DNA of 64,000 nucleotides from Actinocrinis sp035653575. Lineage in GTDB: Bacteria > Actinomycetota > Actinomycetes > Streptomycetales > Catenulisporaceae. Below the pieces are notes generated by a model, which did not search any database, was not told the DNA's origin, and saw only the letters and a program-made list of their open reading frames with translations. Position 1 is the first letter of the stretch, and each line of letters opens with the position of its first letter. Location of the stretch: positions 1 through 64,000 of the forward strand of contig NZ_DASRBQ010000181.1 of assembly GCF_035653575.1 (NCBI RefSeq), in the 5' to 3' direction. The translations under genes and the position numbers were made by a program. This document shows, one piece after another, positions 13,040 through 22,040 of this stretch.

Positions 13040-13190
13040 ACGGTCACGGAGGAATCCGGTGCCGATCCACCCGAGCGGGCTCCTGCCTGCTCGCGGTGGG
13101 TCCAGTCCGGAGCGGTCCCGCCACTGTGAGCGCAGCGTCACCCGGTCAGCCGCCGGGCGTGCCGCGTGAGTCAGGAACTCCCAGCCGTCC
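13040..13190 (+). promoter_or_regulatory. Adenosylcobalamin riboswitch
   Basis: The 5' part contains ACGGAGGAATCCGGTGCC (about 13045-13063). The B12 box follows as GGTCCCGCCACTGTGAG (13114-13130), and the 3' closing part GAGTCAGGAACTCCCAGCC (13168-13186) matches the end of the family consensus. It lies in the 278-base gap after cobN and ends about 55 bases before the GTG of the chelatase gene, so it probably represses translation or elongation of everything from that gene onward when adenosylcobalamin is abundant. Exact edges are approximate. Confidence 0.9.
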
Positions 13191-13245
13191 GCTGATTATT
13201 TCTGCTCGATCGGGCGTGGGCTCCCGAGAGAAGGAAGGCACTTCT

Positions 13246-15603
13246 GTGGCCGTTGCCGCGCAGGCCGCGGCGGACGCTGCGCATACCGCGTCCGCGAGCG
13301 CCGGGCAGTCCGCATCCGCGAAAGCGGCCGATCCGCACTTCCCGTTCTCGGCCGTGCTCGGCCAGGACGACCTGCGGCTCGCGCTGATCCTCAACGCGAT
13401 CCACCCGGGCGTCGGCGGCGTCCTGGCGCGCGGGGAGAAGGGCACCGCGAAATCCACGCTCGTGCGCGCGCTGGCCGCCGTGCTTCCGTCGGTGTCCGTC
13501 GTCCCGGGCTGCCGCTTCGCCTGCGATCCGGCCGCGCCCGATCCCGGCTGCCCCGACGGTCCGCATCCAGCTGACGCGCCTTCGCCGGCTGAGTCGCGAC
13601 GGGCCCGCCTGGTCGAACTGCCGGTCGGCGCGTCGGAGGACCGGCTGACGGGCTCACTCGACCTCGAACGCGCGCTCGGCCAGGGCGTCGCCGCGTTCCA
13701 GCCCGGACTGCTCGCCGCCGCGCACCGCGGGATGCTCTACGTCGACGAGGTCAACCTGCTGCCGGACCACCTCGTGGACGTGCTGCTGGACGCGGCCGCG
13801 ATGGGCGTCGCGCACGTCGAGCGTGACGGGGTGTCGGTGCGGCACGCGGCCCGGTTCATCCTGGTCGGCACGATGAATCCTGAGGAAGGCGAGCTGCGGC
13901 CGCAGCTGCTCGACCGGTTCGGCCTCACCGTCGAGGTCGCCGCGAGCCGGGAGCCCAAGCAACGCGCCGAGGTGGTGCGCCGCAGGCTGGCGTACGAGGC
14001 CGATCCGGCCGGATTCGCGGACGCGTGGGCCGCGGCGGACCAGGAGGTCGGCGAGCGGATCGCTGCGGCGCGCGAGGTGCTTGGCTCGGTCGTGCTGCCG
14101 GACGCGGAATTGGAGCGCATCGCGCGGGTCTGTGCCGCGTTCGAGGTGGACGGAATGCGCGCCGACTTGGTGACGGCGCGCGCGGCTGTGGCGCTCGCGG
14201 CCTGGCGCGGCCTGCCGGAGGTGACTGCGGCGGAGGTGCGCGACGCGGCGCGCCTCGCGTTGCCGCACCGGCGCCGGCGCAACCCGTTCGACGCGCCGGG
14301 CCTGGACGAGGACAAGCTCGACGAAGCGCTGCGGGACACGGATGGCGACGAGCCGCCGCCGGACGCTGGCCCTGACGGGCCGGGCGGCGAGGACCGTCCC
14401 GGTGAACTGGACAAAATTAACAGGCCCACCGGAAATGGGGACGCGGATCGGGAGGCGAATCGGGACGCGGAGCGGGACGGGACCGAGGCGGAGGATCGGA
14501 GGGAGGGCGGTCGCGAGAGCGACGGCAGCCAGAGCGACAGCGGCAAGGACGCCAGCGGCAACGGCGACGAGGACCACTCGAGCCAGCGCGAGCAGAGCGG
14601 GGAGTCGTCAGCGGAAACGGCGACTGGCGATCGGTCAGCTGCGGCTTCCGCACTCCGCCCCGCGCTTGAGCAGGCGGCAGTCGCGCCGGCCGATCCCTAC
14701 CGCACGAAGCTGTACGCGGTCCCCGGCGTAGGTGAGGGTGTGCCGGGGCGCCGGTCAGCGGGCCGCTCGACGGGACGAGGCCGCACCGTCGGAGCCGAGC
14801 CTCCGCGCCGTCTCGTCTCCTCGCTTCACTTGCCCGCCACCGTCCGCGCCGCCGCCGCGCACCAGGCTGAGCGCGGCCGAGCCTCCGGTCCGCTGCTGCT
14901 GCGCGGCGAGGATCTGCGCACGCCGATCAGGCGCGACCGCGAGGGCAACCTCGTGCTTTTCATCGTTGACGCGTCCGGCTCCATGGCCGCTCGGGCCCGC
15001 ATGGCCGCCGTGAAGGGCGCCGTGCTCTCCCTCCTGCTCGACGCGTACCAGCGCCGCGACAAGGTCGGCATGGTCACCTTCCGCGGCAGCGGCGCCGAAG
15101 TCGCGCTGCCGCCGACCACGTCCGTCGAGGCCGCGGCCGCGCGGCTGCGCGCGTTGCCGACCGGTGGCCGCACGCCGCTGGCCGCCGGGTTGCTCGCCGC
15201 CGCCGAGGTCGTCCGCCGCGAGCGGCTGCGTGATGCGCGTCGTCGACCGCTGCTCGTTGTGGTCACAGACGGACGAGCGACGAGTCCAGGCACGGGCACC
15301 GTGCCGGGATCGAGCAGCCGCAGTGATTCGCGCGGAGCGCAGGCCGAGGTTCGGCGGATCGCCTCGCACCTGGCCGCGTCCGGTATCGCGTCGATCGTCG
15401 TCGACTGCGAAGCCGGGCCGATCCGGCTCGGCCTCGCCGCGCGGCTGGCGGCGCAACTCGGCGGAGAGCACGTCCCGATGGCCGACCTCGCCGCCGGGCA
15501 GCCGGACGCGCTCGCCGCGACCGTGCGGGCGAGCCTCGACCCGCTGAAACAGCACCTCGCGCTACCGATGACCTCCCGCGACGTCGAGCGAAAGGCGGCC
15601 TGA
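13246..15603 (+). CDS. ChlI/ChlD-type cobaltochelatase ATPase-VWA subunit
   Basis: 785 aa. The N-terminal AAA+ domain has Walker A ARGEKGTAKSTLVRALA, Walker B GMLYVDEVNLLPDHLVD and the sensor segment ILVGTMNPEEGELRPQLLDR. The C-terminal von Willebrand A domain has the MIDAS motif LFIVDASGSMAARARM. Between them lies a long acidic linker whose middle part opens with INRPTGNGD. By family knowledge such fused subunits drive CobN-dependent cobalt insertion. The chosen GTG follows GAAGGAAGG at good spacing; the frame runs open further upstream through the riboswitch but has no support there. The stop is 3 bases before the cobO start. Confidence 0.9.
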   Translation: MAVAAQAAADAAHTASASAGQSASAKAADPHFPFSAVLGQDDLRLALILNAIHPGVGGVLARGEKGTAKSTLVRALAAVLPSVSVVPGCRFACDPAAPDPGCPDGPHPADAPSPAESRRARLVELPVGASEDRLTGSLDLERALGQGVAAFQPGLLAAAHRGMLYVDEVNLLPDHLVDVLLDAAAMGVAHVERDGVSVRHAARFILVGTMNPEEGELRPQLLDRFGLTVEVAASREPKQRAEVVRRRLAYEADPAGFADAWAAADQEVGERIAAAREVLGSVVLPDAELERIARVCAAFEVDGMRADLVTARAAVALAAWRGLPEVTAAEVRDAARLALPHRRRRNPFDAPGLDEDKLDEALRDTDGDEPPPDAGPDGPGGEDRPGELDKINRPTGNGDADREANRDAERDGTEAEDRREGGRESDGSQSDSGKDASGNGDEDHSSQREQSGESSAETATGDRSAAASALRPALEQAAVAPADPYRTKLYAVPGVGEGVPGRRSAGRSTGRGRTVGAEPPRRLVSSLHLPATVRAAAAHQAERGRASGPLLLRGEDLRTPIRRDREGNLVLFIVDASGSMAARARMAAVKGAVLSLLLDAYQRRDKVGMVTFRGSGAEVALPPTTSVEAAAARLRALPTGGRTPLAAGLLAAAEVVRRERLRDARRRPLLVVVTDGRATSPGTGTVPGSSSRSDSRGAQAEVRRIASHLAASGIASIVVDCEAGPIRLGLAARLAAQLGGEHVPMADLAAGQPDALAATVRASLDPLKQHLALPMTSRDVERKAA
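14416..14438 (+). repeat. Shared in-frame insert element, copy B (in the chelatase linker)
   Basis: ATTAACAGGCCCACCGGAAA, encoding INRPTGN, at codon 391 of the ChlI/ChlD-type gene, directly preceding a highly charged linker of about 70 residues. Differs from copy A at four of the first 20 bases and from copy C at two. Confidence 0.6.
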
Positions 15604-15606
15604 CCC

Positions 15607-16227
15607 ATGCCCCAAGGACAGCCGCTATACGTGCCCGATGACGGCCTGACCACGCGTCAGCGCCGCAACCGCCCGCTGCTGATCGTGCACACCGGCCACG
15701 GCAAGGGCAAAACCACCGCGGCCTTCGGCCTGGCCCTGCGCGCCTGGAATGCGGGCTGGCCGATCGGGGTCTTCCAGTTCGTCAAGTCCGCCAAGTGGAA
15801 GATCGGCGAGGAACCGGTGTTCAAGACCCTCGGCGCGCTGCACGAGCAGACCGGCCAGGGCGCGCCGGTCGCCTGGCACAAGATGGGCGAGGGCTGGTCC
15901 TGGATCCAACGTGATTTGCACTCGGATCCGGAGATGCAGGCGGAGAACGCGCGCGCAGGCTGGGAGCGGATCAAGCAGGACCTGGCCGCCGAGACCTACC
16001 GGCTTTACCTGCTCGACGAGTTCACCTATCCGATGAAGTGGGGCTGGGTCGATGTCACGGAGGTCGTCGAGGTCTTGCACGACCGGCCCGGGACCCAGCA
16101 CGTCATCATCACCGGCCGCGGTGCCGCCCCCGAGCTGCTCGACGCCGCCGACCTGGTCACCGAGATGACCAAGGTCAAGCATCCCATGGACGCGGGCCAG
16201 AAGGGGCAGCGGGGGATCGAGTGGTGA
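15607..16227 (+). CDS. cobO: Cob(I)yrinic acid a,c-diamide adenosyltransferase CobO
   Basis: 206 aa, normal length for the CobO/BtuR family. The P-loop near the N terminus reads HTGHGKGKTTAAFGLALRAW, followed by GVFQFVKSAKWKIGEE and the Walker-B-like YLLDEFTYPMKWGW. It transfers the adenosyl group of ATP to the corrin cobalt. Its stop overlaps the cobB GTG in a GTGA junction, indicating translational coupling. Confidence 0.96.
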   Translation: MPQGQPLYVPDDGLTTRQRRNRPLLIVHTGHGKGKTTAAFGLALRAWNAGWPIGVFQFVKSAKWKIGEEPVFKTLGALHEQTGQGAPVAWHKMGEGWSWIQRDLHSDPEMQAENARAGWERIKQDLAAETYRLYLLDEFTYPMKWGWVDVTEVVEVLHDRPGTQHVIITGRGAAPELLDAADLVTEMTKVKHPMDAGQKGQRGIEW

Positions 16228-17615
16228 TCCCGCGCCTCGTCATCGCCGCTCCAGCCTCCGGCCACGGAAAGACCACCGTCGCCACCGGCCTGATCGCGGC
16301 TTTCGCGCGCGCCGGGCTGAGCGTCGCGCCGTTCAAGGTCGGTCCGGACTACATCGACCCCGGCTATCACGCGCTGGCGGCGGGAAAGCCCGGCCGCAAC
16401 CTCGATCCCTTCCTGGTCGGGGAGGACCGAGTCCGCGACCTGTTCGCACACGGCTCCTACGGGGCGGACCTCGCCGTGGTCGAGGGCGTCATGGGCCTGT
16501 ACGACGGTGCCGTGGGGCGCGGTGAGTTCGCGTCAACCGCTCATGTGGCGCACCTGATCGACGCCCCGGTGATCCTCGTGGTCGACGCGACGGCGCAGGG
16601 GCGGTCTGTCGCGGCGCTCGTGCATGGTTTCCGCTCGTTCGATTCGGCGCTGCGCATTTCCGGCGTGATCCTCAATCGCGTGGGTTCGGAGCGGCACCGC
16701 GCGATCCTCACCGAAGCGCTCGACGAGATCGGCGTTCCGGTCCTCGGCAGCCTCCACCGCAGCGACGCCGTCGCCGCACCCTCCCGCCACCTCGGGCTGG
16801 TGCCAGTCGCCGAGCGCGCGCCCGAGTCGGTCGCGGCCGTGGACGCGCTGGCCGAGCTGGTGAAGGGGTCGATCGATCTGGCTGCCGTGGAGCGGATCGC
16901 GCGCGACGCGGCCGCGCTGCCCGAGCGGGAGTGGAGCCCGCAGCGCGCGATTGCCGAATTGGACGCCGATCCGGCGACGTGCGCACAGGGTCCGGCACCG
17001 GTCGTGGCGATCGCATCGGGAGCCGCATTCACGTTCTCGTACGCCGAACACGCTGAGCTGCTCGCGGCAGCTGGGGCGCAGGTCGCCCCCTTCGATCCGC
17101 TGCACGACGAGAAGCTGCCCGACGGGACCCGCGCGCTGGTGATCGGCGGCGGATTCCCGGAGGTCTACGCACCCGAACTCGCCGCGAACGCGCCGCTGCG
17201 CGAGGCGGTCCGGAACCTGGCCGAGGACGGCGGCGTCATCGCGGCCGAGTGCGCGGGACTGCTGTATCTCGCCGCATCGCTCGACGGCGAACCCATGTGC
17301 GGCGTGCTGCCCGCATCAGCCGAGATGACCAAGCAGCTGACCCTCGGCTATCGCGAAGCGGTCGCGCCGACCGAAAACGCACTCTGCGATGCGGGCACGC
17401 GCGTAGCAGGGCACGAATTTCACCGCACCAAGCTCGTCCCGGGCGCGGCGAGCTCGCCGGCCTGGCTGTGGGCAGCGGATCATGCGCCGGGCGGCAGCGT
17501 CTCGGAAGGCTACGCACTCTCCCGGGTGCACGCGTCCTACCTGCACCTGCATTGGGCCGGTACGCCGTCGATCGCCTCGCGGATCGTGCAGGGGGCCGCT
17601 GCGTGGACCCGCTGA
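16224..17615 (+). CDS. cobB: Cobyrinic/hydrogenobyrinic acid a,c-diamide synthase CobB
   Basis: 463 aa. The N-terminal ATP-binding domain begins IPRLVIAAPASGHGKTTVAT. The C-terminal glutamine amidotransferase domain has GGGFPEVYAPELAANAPLRE and the nucleophile segment IAAECAGLLYLAASL. It amidates the a and c side chains with glutamine and ATP. The GTG at 16224 is fixed by its overlap with the cobO stop; an upstream open frame inside cobO is not used. Overlaps the start of cobI by 13 bases. Confidence 0.95.
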   Translation: MIPRLVIAAPASGHGKTTVATGLIAAFARAGLSVAPFKVGPDYIDPGYHALAAGKPGRNLDPFLVGEDRVRDLFAHGSYGADLAVVEGVMGLYDGAVGRGEFASTAHVAHLIDAPVILVVDATAQGRSVAALVHGFRSFDSALRISGVILNRVGSERHRAILTEALDEIGVPVLGSLHRSDAVAAPSRHLGLVPVAERAPESVAAVDALAELVKGSIDLAAVERIARDAAALPEREWSPQRAIAELDADPATCAQGPAPVVAIASGAAFTFSYAEHAELLAAAGAQVAPFDPLHDEKLPDGTRALVIGGGFPEVYAPELAANAPLREAVRNLAEDGGVIAAECAGLLYLAASLDGEPMCGVLPASAEMTKQLTLGYREAVAPTENALCDAGTRVAGHEFHRTKLVPGAASSPAWLWAADHAPGGSVSEGYALSRVHASYLHLHWAGTPSIASRIVQGAAAWTR

Positions 17616-18442
17616 TCGCTTCCGCGCTCGCCGAAGCTGCGGCGCACCGGACAACGTCCCAGGCAGCGGCACCGGAGCCGCACTGGGAGCTGGTCGGAGT
17701 CGGCGTCGGCCCCGGCGACCCCGAACTGCTCACGCTGAAGGCCGCGCGCGAGCTGCGTGAGGCAGACCTCGTATTCGCGCCGACCACCGCACTGGACAAG
17801 CCCTCGCGGGCCGCGCAGATCGTGCACGAGGCCCTCGGCATCGAGGCGAAACCGCTCGTCTTCGCCCTCGACGACACCGGTGGGCTGACCGAGGCGCGCA
17901 CTGCTGCCTGGGACGAGGCCGGACGCGCTGTCGTGGACGCGTTTCACGGCGGGGCGCGCCGCGTCGCGTTCGCGACCCTCGGCGACCCCAACCTCTACTC
18001 GACCTTCACCTACCTCGGGCACACGGTCGCGGCGGCCGAGCCCGGGATCAGGATCCGAACGGTTCCCGGAATCACCGCCATGCAAGACCTGGCCGCCCGC
18101 GCCGGCGTTCCGCTGGCTGAGGGCCGCGAACCGCTCACACTCGTCCCGGTCGCCGGGGCCGAGGTGGACCGCGCGCTCGACGCGATGGAAGCCGCGCTCG
18201 CCGGAACAGGCACCGTCGTGATCTACAAGGGTGGCCGCCACCTGGACGCCCTCGTCTCCGCAGTCGAACGCGCTGGTCGAACCGAGCAGGCCGTGCTCGG
18301 CACCGACCTCGGCCTGCCCGGCGAGACGATCTCGCGGCTCGCCGACCGCGTCGCGGCGGCCGAGACGTCGCCCGCTCGGGCGCCCTACTTCACGACCCTG
18401 ATCGCACCGCCTGCGCGCGGGCAACGCGGAGGTGCACTGTGA
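17603..18442 (+). CDS. cobI: Precorrin-2 C20-methyltransferase CobI
   Basis: 279 aa, tetrapyrrole methylase fold. After about 30 variable residues the SAM-binding start LVGVGVGPGDPELLTLKAAR is clear, followed by FATLGDPNLYSTFTYL (the second SAM loop) and IRTVPGITAMQDLAARAG. It methylates C20 of precorrin-2 (or of the cobalt form if CbiX acts first). The GTG at 17603 lies inside the end of cobB; the frame is open upstream but without similarity. Ends in a GTGA overlap with cobM. Confidence 0.93.
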   Translation: MDPLIASALAEAAAHRTTSQAAAPEPHWELVGVGVGPGDPELLTLKAARELREADLVFAPTTALDKPSRAAQIVHEALGIEAKPLVFALDDTGGLTEARTAAWDEAGRAVVDAFHGGARRVAFATLGDPNLYSTFTYLGHTVAAAEPGIRIRTVPGITAMQDLAARAGVPLAEGREPLTLVPVAGAEVDRALDAMEAALAGTGTVVIYKGGRHLDALVSAVERAGRTEQAVLGTDLGLPGETISRLADRVAAAETSPARAPYFTTLIAPPARGQRGGAL

Positions 18443-19347
18443 CGATCGAAGCCGCGACCGAGACGGCGGCAGGGCACGGCAAGGTGACGTTCATCGGCGC
18501 CGGTCCCGGCGCGGCCGACCTGATCACCCTGCGCGGGGCGCGCGCGATCGGCGAGGCGGACATCGTGATCTGGGCCTCCAGCCTTGTGCAGGAGGAGATC
18601 CTGCAGCACGCGAAGCCGGGCGCCGAGATAGTCGACTCGGCCGCGCTCCCGATCGAGGGCGTACTGCCTTACTACGAGAAGGCCGCCGCGGAGGGACTGC
18701 GGGTGGCGCGGGTGCACTCCGGCGATCCCGCGCTCTGGGGAGCCGTCCAGGAGCAGCTCGACCGCGCGCGCGAGCTCGGTCTCGACGTGGAAATCGTGCC
18801 CGGCGTCTCGGCCTTCTCCGCGGTCGCCGCGCTCGCCCAGCGCGAACTGACGATCCCGCAGGTCGCCCAGTCGGTGATCCTCACCAGGCTGGAAGGCGGC
18901 AAGACCCCGATGCCGTCGGGCGAGTCGATCCGCGCGTTCGCCGCGCACGGCACCACGATGGCCGTCTTTCTTTCCGCCGCCCGCTCCGGTCAGCTCGCCG
19001 CCGAGCTGCTGGCGGGGGGATACGCCCCGGAAACGCCGGTCATCGTCGCCTCCCGCGCCACCTGGCCGGATGAGGAGCTGGCGCACTGCACCGTGGCCAC
19101 GCTGGAGGAGACGGTCAAGGCCCGCAAGCTCTGGAAGCACACGCTGTTCCTGGTCGGCCCGGCCCTGGCCGCGCACGGCACCCGCTCGCACCTCTACCAC
19201 CCGGGACACTTCCACGGTCACCGCCGCGCCGACCCGGCCGCCCGCGTCCGACTGCGTGCGGGCGGCACGGCGAGCGGTGCGACGAGCAGCGGCACGACGG
19301 CAACCCCCGGCGAGGCTCAGCAGGCCGCGCTGCCGGACCCGAAGTAG
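18439..19347 (+). CDS. cobM: Precorrin-4 C11-methyltransferase CobM
   Basis: 302 aa. The tetrapyrrole methylase signature GKVTFIGAGPGAADLITLRG is at residues about 14-34, with DIVIWASSLVQEEIL typical of CobM/CbiF and VHSGDPALWGAVQEQL as the second loop. Methylates C11 of precorrin-4. The C-terminal 40 or so residues beyond HLYHPGHFHGHRR are Ala/Gly/Thr-rich and probably disordered, longer than usual for the family. Starts with GTG in a GTGA overlap with cobI. Confidence 0.95.
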   Translation: MTIEAATETAAGHGKVTFIGAGPGAADLITLRGARAIGEADIVIWASSLVQEEILQHAKPGAEIVDSAALPIEGVLPYYEKAAAEGLRVARVHSGDPALWGAVQEQLDRARELGLDVEIVPGVSAFSAVAALAQRELTIPQVAQSVILTRLEGGKTPMPSGESIRAFAAHGTTMAVFLSAARSGQLAAELLAGGYAPETPVIVASRATWPDEELAHCTVATLEETVKARKLWKHTLFLVGPALAAHGTRSHLYHPGHFHGHRRADPAARVRLRAGGTASGATSSGTTATPGEAQQAALPDPK

Positions 19348-19356
19348 GGTCCCGAC

Positions 19357-20628
19357 GTGAGCGAACTTCGCGAGCCCGACCTGCCGCGCACCATGAAGGC
19401 GCGCGGCGGCAAGGCGTTGCGCAGCGGCTGGACCACCGGCACCTGCTCGGCGGCGGCGGCAAAGGCGGCGACGTTCGCGCTGCTCTCGGGCAAGCCCACC
19501 GAGCGAGTCGAGGTGGCGCTGCCCGGCAAGGACGGCCAATGGGCGCAGCGCGTGACGTTCCCGGTCGAGCGTTGCGCAGAGCTCAGGCCCGGCACCTGGC
19601 AGGCCGTCGTGGTCAAGGACGCCGGCGACGACCCTGACGTCACGCACGGCGCCCACCTGACCGCGACCGTGTCGTGGCGGGAAACGCCGGGTGCCGGGTC
19701 GGGTGCGGCGCAGGGTGCGATCAGCCTTGCGGGCGGGGGGATCGAGCTCGAAGGCGGCGAGGGCGTCGGCGTCGTGACAAAGCCGGGGCTCGGCTTGGAG
19801 ATCGGCGCTCCGGCGATCAACCCGGTGCCCCGTGCGATGATCGAACGGGCCGTCAGCGAAGCGCTCGAGGCGGGGGCGGTTCGGCAGGGACACGGCCAGG
19901 GCCAGGGCGCGCAAGCGACAGCCGACGGACGCGTGCTGCGCGTGGTGATCTCGGTGCCCGGCGGGGAGGTCATGGCCCGCAAGACGACGAACCGGCGGCT
20001 CGGCATCCTCGGCGGCATCTCGATTCTCGGCACGACCGGCATCGTGCGACCGTTCTCTACCGCGTCGTGGCGCGCGTCAGTCGAGCAAGCCGTCGCGGTT
20101 CTCGCCGCGCAGGCGGACAGCACGAAGGAGCCGCTGCCGCCTCTCGTCCTGTGCACCGGCGGTCGCACCGAGAAGGGAGCGATGGCGCTGCTGCCGGGTC
20201 TGCCCGAGGTCTGCTTCGTCGAGGTCGGCGACTTCACCGGCGCGGCGCTGCGCAAGGCCGTCGAGCATGCGGTACCGGAGGTTGTCTTCGTCGGCATGAT
20301 CGGCAAGCTCACGAAGCTCGCCGCAGGCATTCTGATGACGCATTACACGCGTTCGGCGGTCGACACGGACGTCCTCGCGGACATCACGCGGCGGGCTACC
20401 GGCGATGAGGCGGTGGCGCAGCGGGTGAGCGCGGCGAACACCGCGCGCCACGCGTACGAGGTCTGGCAGGACGCCGGTGTGCTCGACTCATGCGGCCGAG
20501 TGCTCTGCGATCAGGTCGCCGGTGTGCTGGAGCGGTTCGCTGAAGGGCGCGTCGCGGCGCGCGCGGCCCTCGTCGACTTCACCGGCAAGACGCTCGTGGC
20601 GGCCAGCTCGAACTGGGTCGCCGCATGA
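19357..20628 (+). CDS. cbiD: Cobalt-precorrin-5B C1-methyltransferase CbiD
   Basis: 423 aa. The conserved N-terminal motif LRSGWTTGTCSAAAAKAAT is followed by INPVPRAMIERAVSEAL, ISILGTTGIVRPFSTASW and FVGMIGKLTKLAAGILMTHY, all typical of CbiD. It methylates C1 of cobalt-precorrin-5B with loss of the two-carbon fragment, a step of the oxygen-independent branch. Its presence with CbiG and CbiX argues for an early-cobalt route despite the CobN chelatase. Starts 9 bases after cobM and overlaps cobL by 4 bases (ATGA). Confidence 0.95.
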   Translation: MSELREPDLPRTMKARGGKALRSGWTTGTCSAAAAKAATFALLSGKPTERVEVALPGKDGQWAQRVTFPVERCAELRPGTWQAVVVKDAGDDPDVTHGAHLTATVSWRETPGAGSGAAQGAISLAGGGIELEGGEGVGVVTKPGLGLEIGAPAINPVPRAMIERAVSEALEAGAVRQGHGQGQGAQATADGRVLRVVISVPGGEVMARKTTNRRLGILGGISILGTTGIVRPFSTASWRASVEQAVAVLAAQADSTKEPLPPLVLCTGGRTEKGAMALLPGLPEVCFVEVGDFTGAALRKAVEHAVPEVVFVGMIGKLTKLAAGILMTHYTRSAVDTDVLADITRRATGDEAVAQRVSAANTARHAYEVWQDAGVLDSCGRVLCDQVAGVLERFAEGRVAARAALVDFTGKTLVAASSNWVAA

Positions 20629-22040
20629 CCGCCCCCCAGGCCGATTCGGCCAAGGCCGCAGCGCGTATAGCGGTCATCGGCTGGGACGGCGCGCCCCTGT
20701 CCGGTGCTGCGCGAGAAGCACTCGACGAGGCCACGCTCGTCGTCGGCGGGGCGCGGCACCTCGAAGCGCTCGGGCTGCACGCCGAGCCGGGGGATGCGGG
20801 CAGGGACGGTCGAGCGACGATCACGCTCGGCCCGCTGACACCGGCGCTTCGCGCCCTTGCCGAACACGACGGACCGGCCGCCGTGCTCGCTTCCGGTGAC
20901 CCCGGGTTCTTCGGCGTGCTGCGAGCGCTGGCGGACGCAGGGCTCGAACCGGCCGGGGTGTACCCGGCGGTCTCATCGATCGCGACGGCTTTCGCGAGGG
21001 CCGGGATCACCTGGGACGACGCGCTCGTGGTCAGCGCGCATGGCGCGGGGGACGGCCGCGAACTGCGGCGAGCGGCGAACGTGTGTCGCGCGCACGCAAA
21101 GGTCGCCGTGTTGACCGGACCGGGCGCCGGGCCGCGCGAGCTGGCGCGTGAGCTGCTGGACGGCGGGCTTGCCGGCGAGCGCGTTTTCGTCGTCGCCCAG
21201 CGGTTGACCCATACACCGGCGATTATTAACAGGCCCACCGAATCTGATATTGAGGTCGGAAAGGCCAGAGAAGTCAGAGCTGCGGAGCAGATTGAGCAGG
21301 GCGAGCGCGGCGAGCAGGCCGAGCGGGTCGAGCGGGTTGAGCGCGTCGAGCGGGTTGAGCGCGTCGAGCGTCTGACGCTTGCTCAGGCAGCGGAGCGTGA
21401 TGACTTCGCGGAGCCGAACGTGGTGCTGTGCCTGGATCCGCGGCCGCGATCGAGTACGAAGCGGTGGCTGGCCGGGTGGACCGGGCCGGCTGACGAATGG
21501 GCGATGGGCGAATCGGCTTTCGAGCATCGTGACGGCCAGATCACCAAGGCCGAGGTGCGCGCGCTGGTGCTGGCTCGGCTTGCCCCGCGTGTCGGTGATC
21601 TGGTGTGGGATCTCGGCGCGGGCTCCGGCTCTGTCGGCGTCGAATGCGCACGGTTCGGCGCGGCAGTCGTCGCCGTCGAACAAGACGCGGCTTCGTGCGA
21701 ACGCATCGCGGCGAACGCCTTGGCGCACGCGGTGGAGGTGACGGTGATTCACGGACGCGCCCCTGGCGTGCTGAGCGGCCTGCCGCGTCCGGATGCAGTG
21801 TTCGTGGGCGGCGGAGGGGTCGACGTCGTGCGTGCCGCGTTGGAGCGTGGGCCTGCCCGGATCGTGGTCGCGTTGGCGAGCGTGGAGCGGGTGGGCGAGG
21901 TGGTTCGGTCGCTGGAGGCGGACGGCCGCGTGGTCGGCGGAGTGCTGAGCCAGTCCGCGCGGATGGTGCCGTTGCCGGATGGGACGCACCGCTTCGCCGC
22001 TCTCAATCCTGTCTACATCGTGTGGGGGAGTGCCGCGTGA
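20625..22040 (+). CDS. cobL: Precorrin-6Y C5,15-methyltransferase CobL (first copy, with insert)
   Basis: 471 aa, fused CbiE-CbiT. The CbiE half starts AVIGWDGAPLSGAAREAL and has VLASGDPGFFGVLRAL; the CbiT half has the class I SAM site VWDLGAGSGSVGVECARFG. Together they methylate C5 and C15 and decarboxylate the C12 acetate. Between the halves lies an insert of about 49 residues (201-249) that opens IINRPTESD and ends in a tandem VER repeat, just before LTLAQAAERDDFAEPNVVLC. The second CobL at 25677 lacks this insert. GTGA overlap with the next gene. Confidence 0.93.
   Translation: MTAPQADSAKAAARIAVIGWDGAPLSGAAREALDEATLVVGGARHLEALGLHAEPGDAGRDGRATITLGPLTPALRALAEHDGPAAVLASGDPGFFGVLRALADAGLEPAGVYPAVSSIATAFARAGITWDDALVVSAHGAGDGRELRRAANVCRAHAKVAVLTGPGAGPRELARELLDGGLAGERVFVVAQRLTHTPAIINRPTESDIEVGKAREVRAAEQIEQGERGEQAERVERVERVERVERVERLTLAQAAERDDFAEPNVVLCLDPRPRSSTKRWLAGWTGPADEWAMGESAFEHRDGQITKAEVRALVLARLAPRVGDLVWDLGAGSGSVGVECARFGAAVVAVEQDAASCERIAANALAHAVEVTVIHGRAPGVLSGLPRPDAVFVGGGGVDVVRAALERGPARIVVALASVERVGEVVRSLEADGRVVGGVLSQSARMVPLPDGTHRFAALNPVYIVWGSAA
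21225..21243 (+). repeat. Shared in-frame insert element, copy C (in cobL)
   Basis: ATTAACAGGCCCACCGAAT, encoding INRPTE(S), at codon 201 of the first cobL, where the CbiE-CbiT linker departs from the second CobL copy. Identical to copy B for the first 17 bases. Confidence 0.6.
21327..21371 (+). repeat. Tandem 18-bp repeat coding for (VER)n
   Basis: GTCGAGCGGGTTGAGCGC repeats about two and a half times, giving five to six successive Val-Glu-Arg units at the end of the cobL insert. Sits in frame and probably varies in length between strains. Confidence 0.75.
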
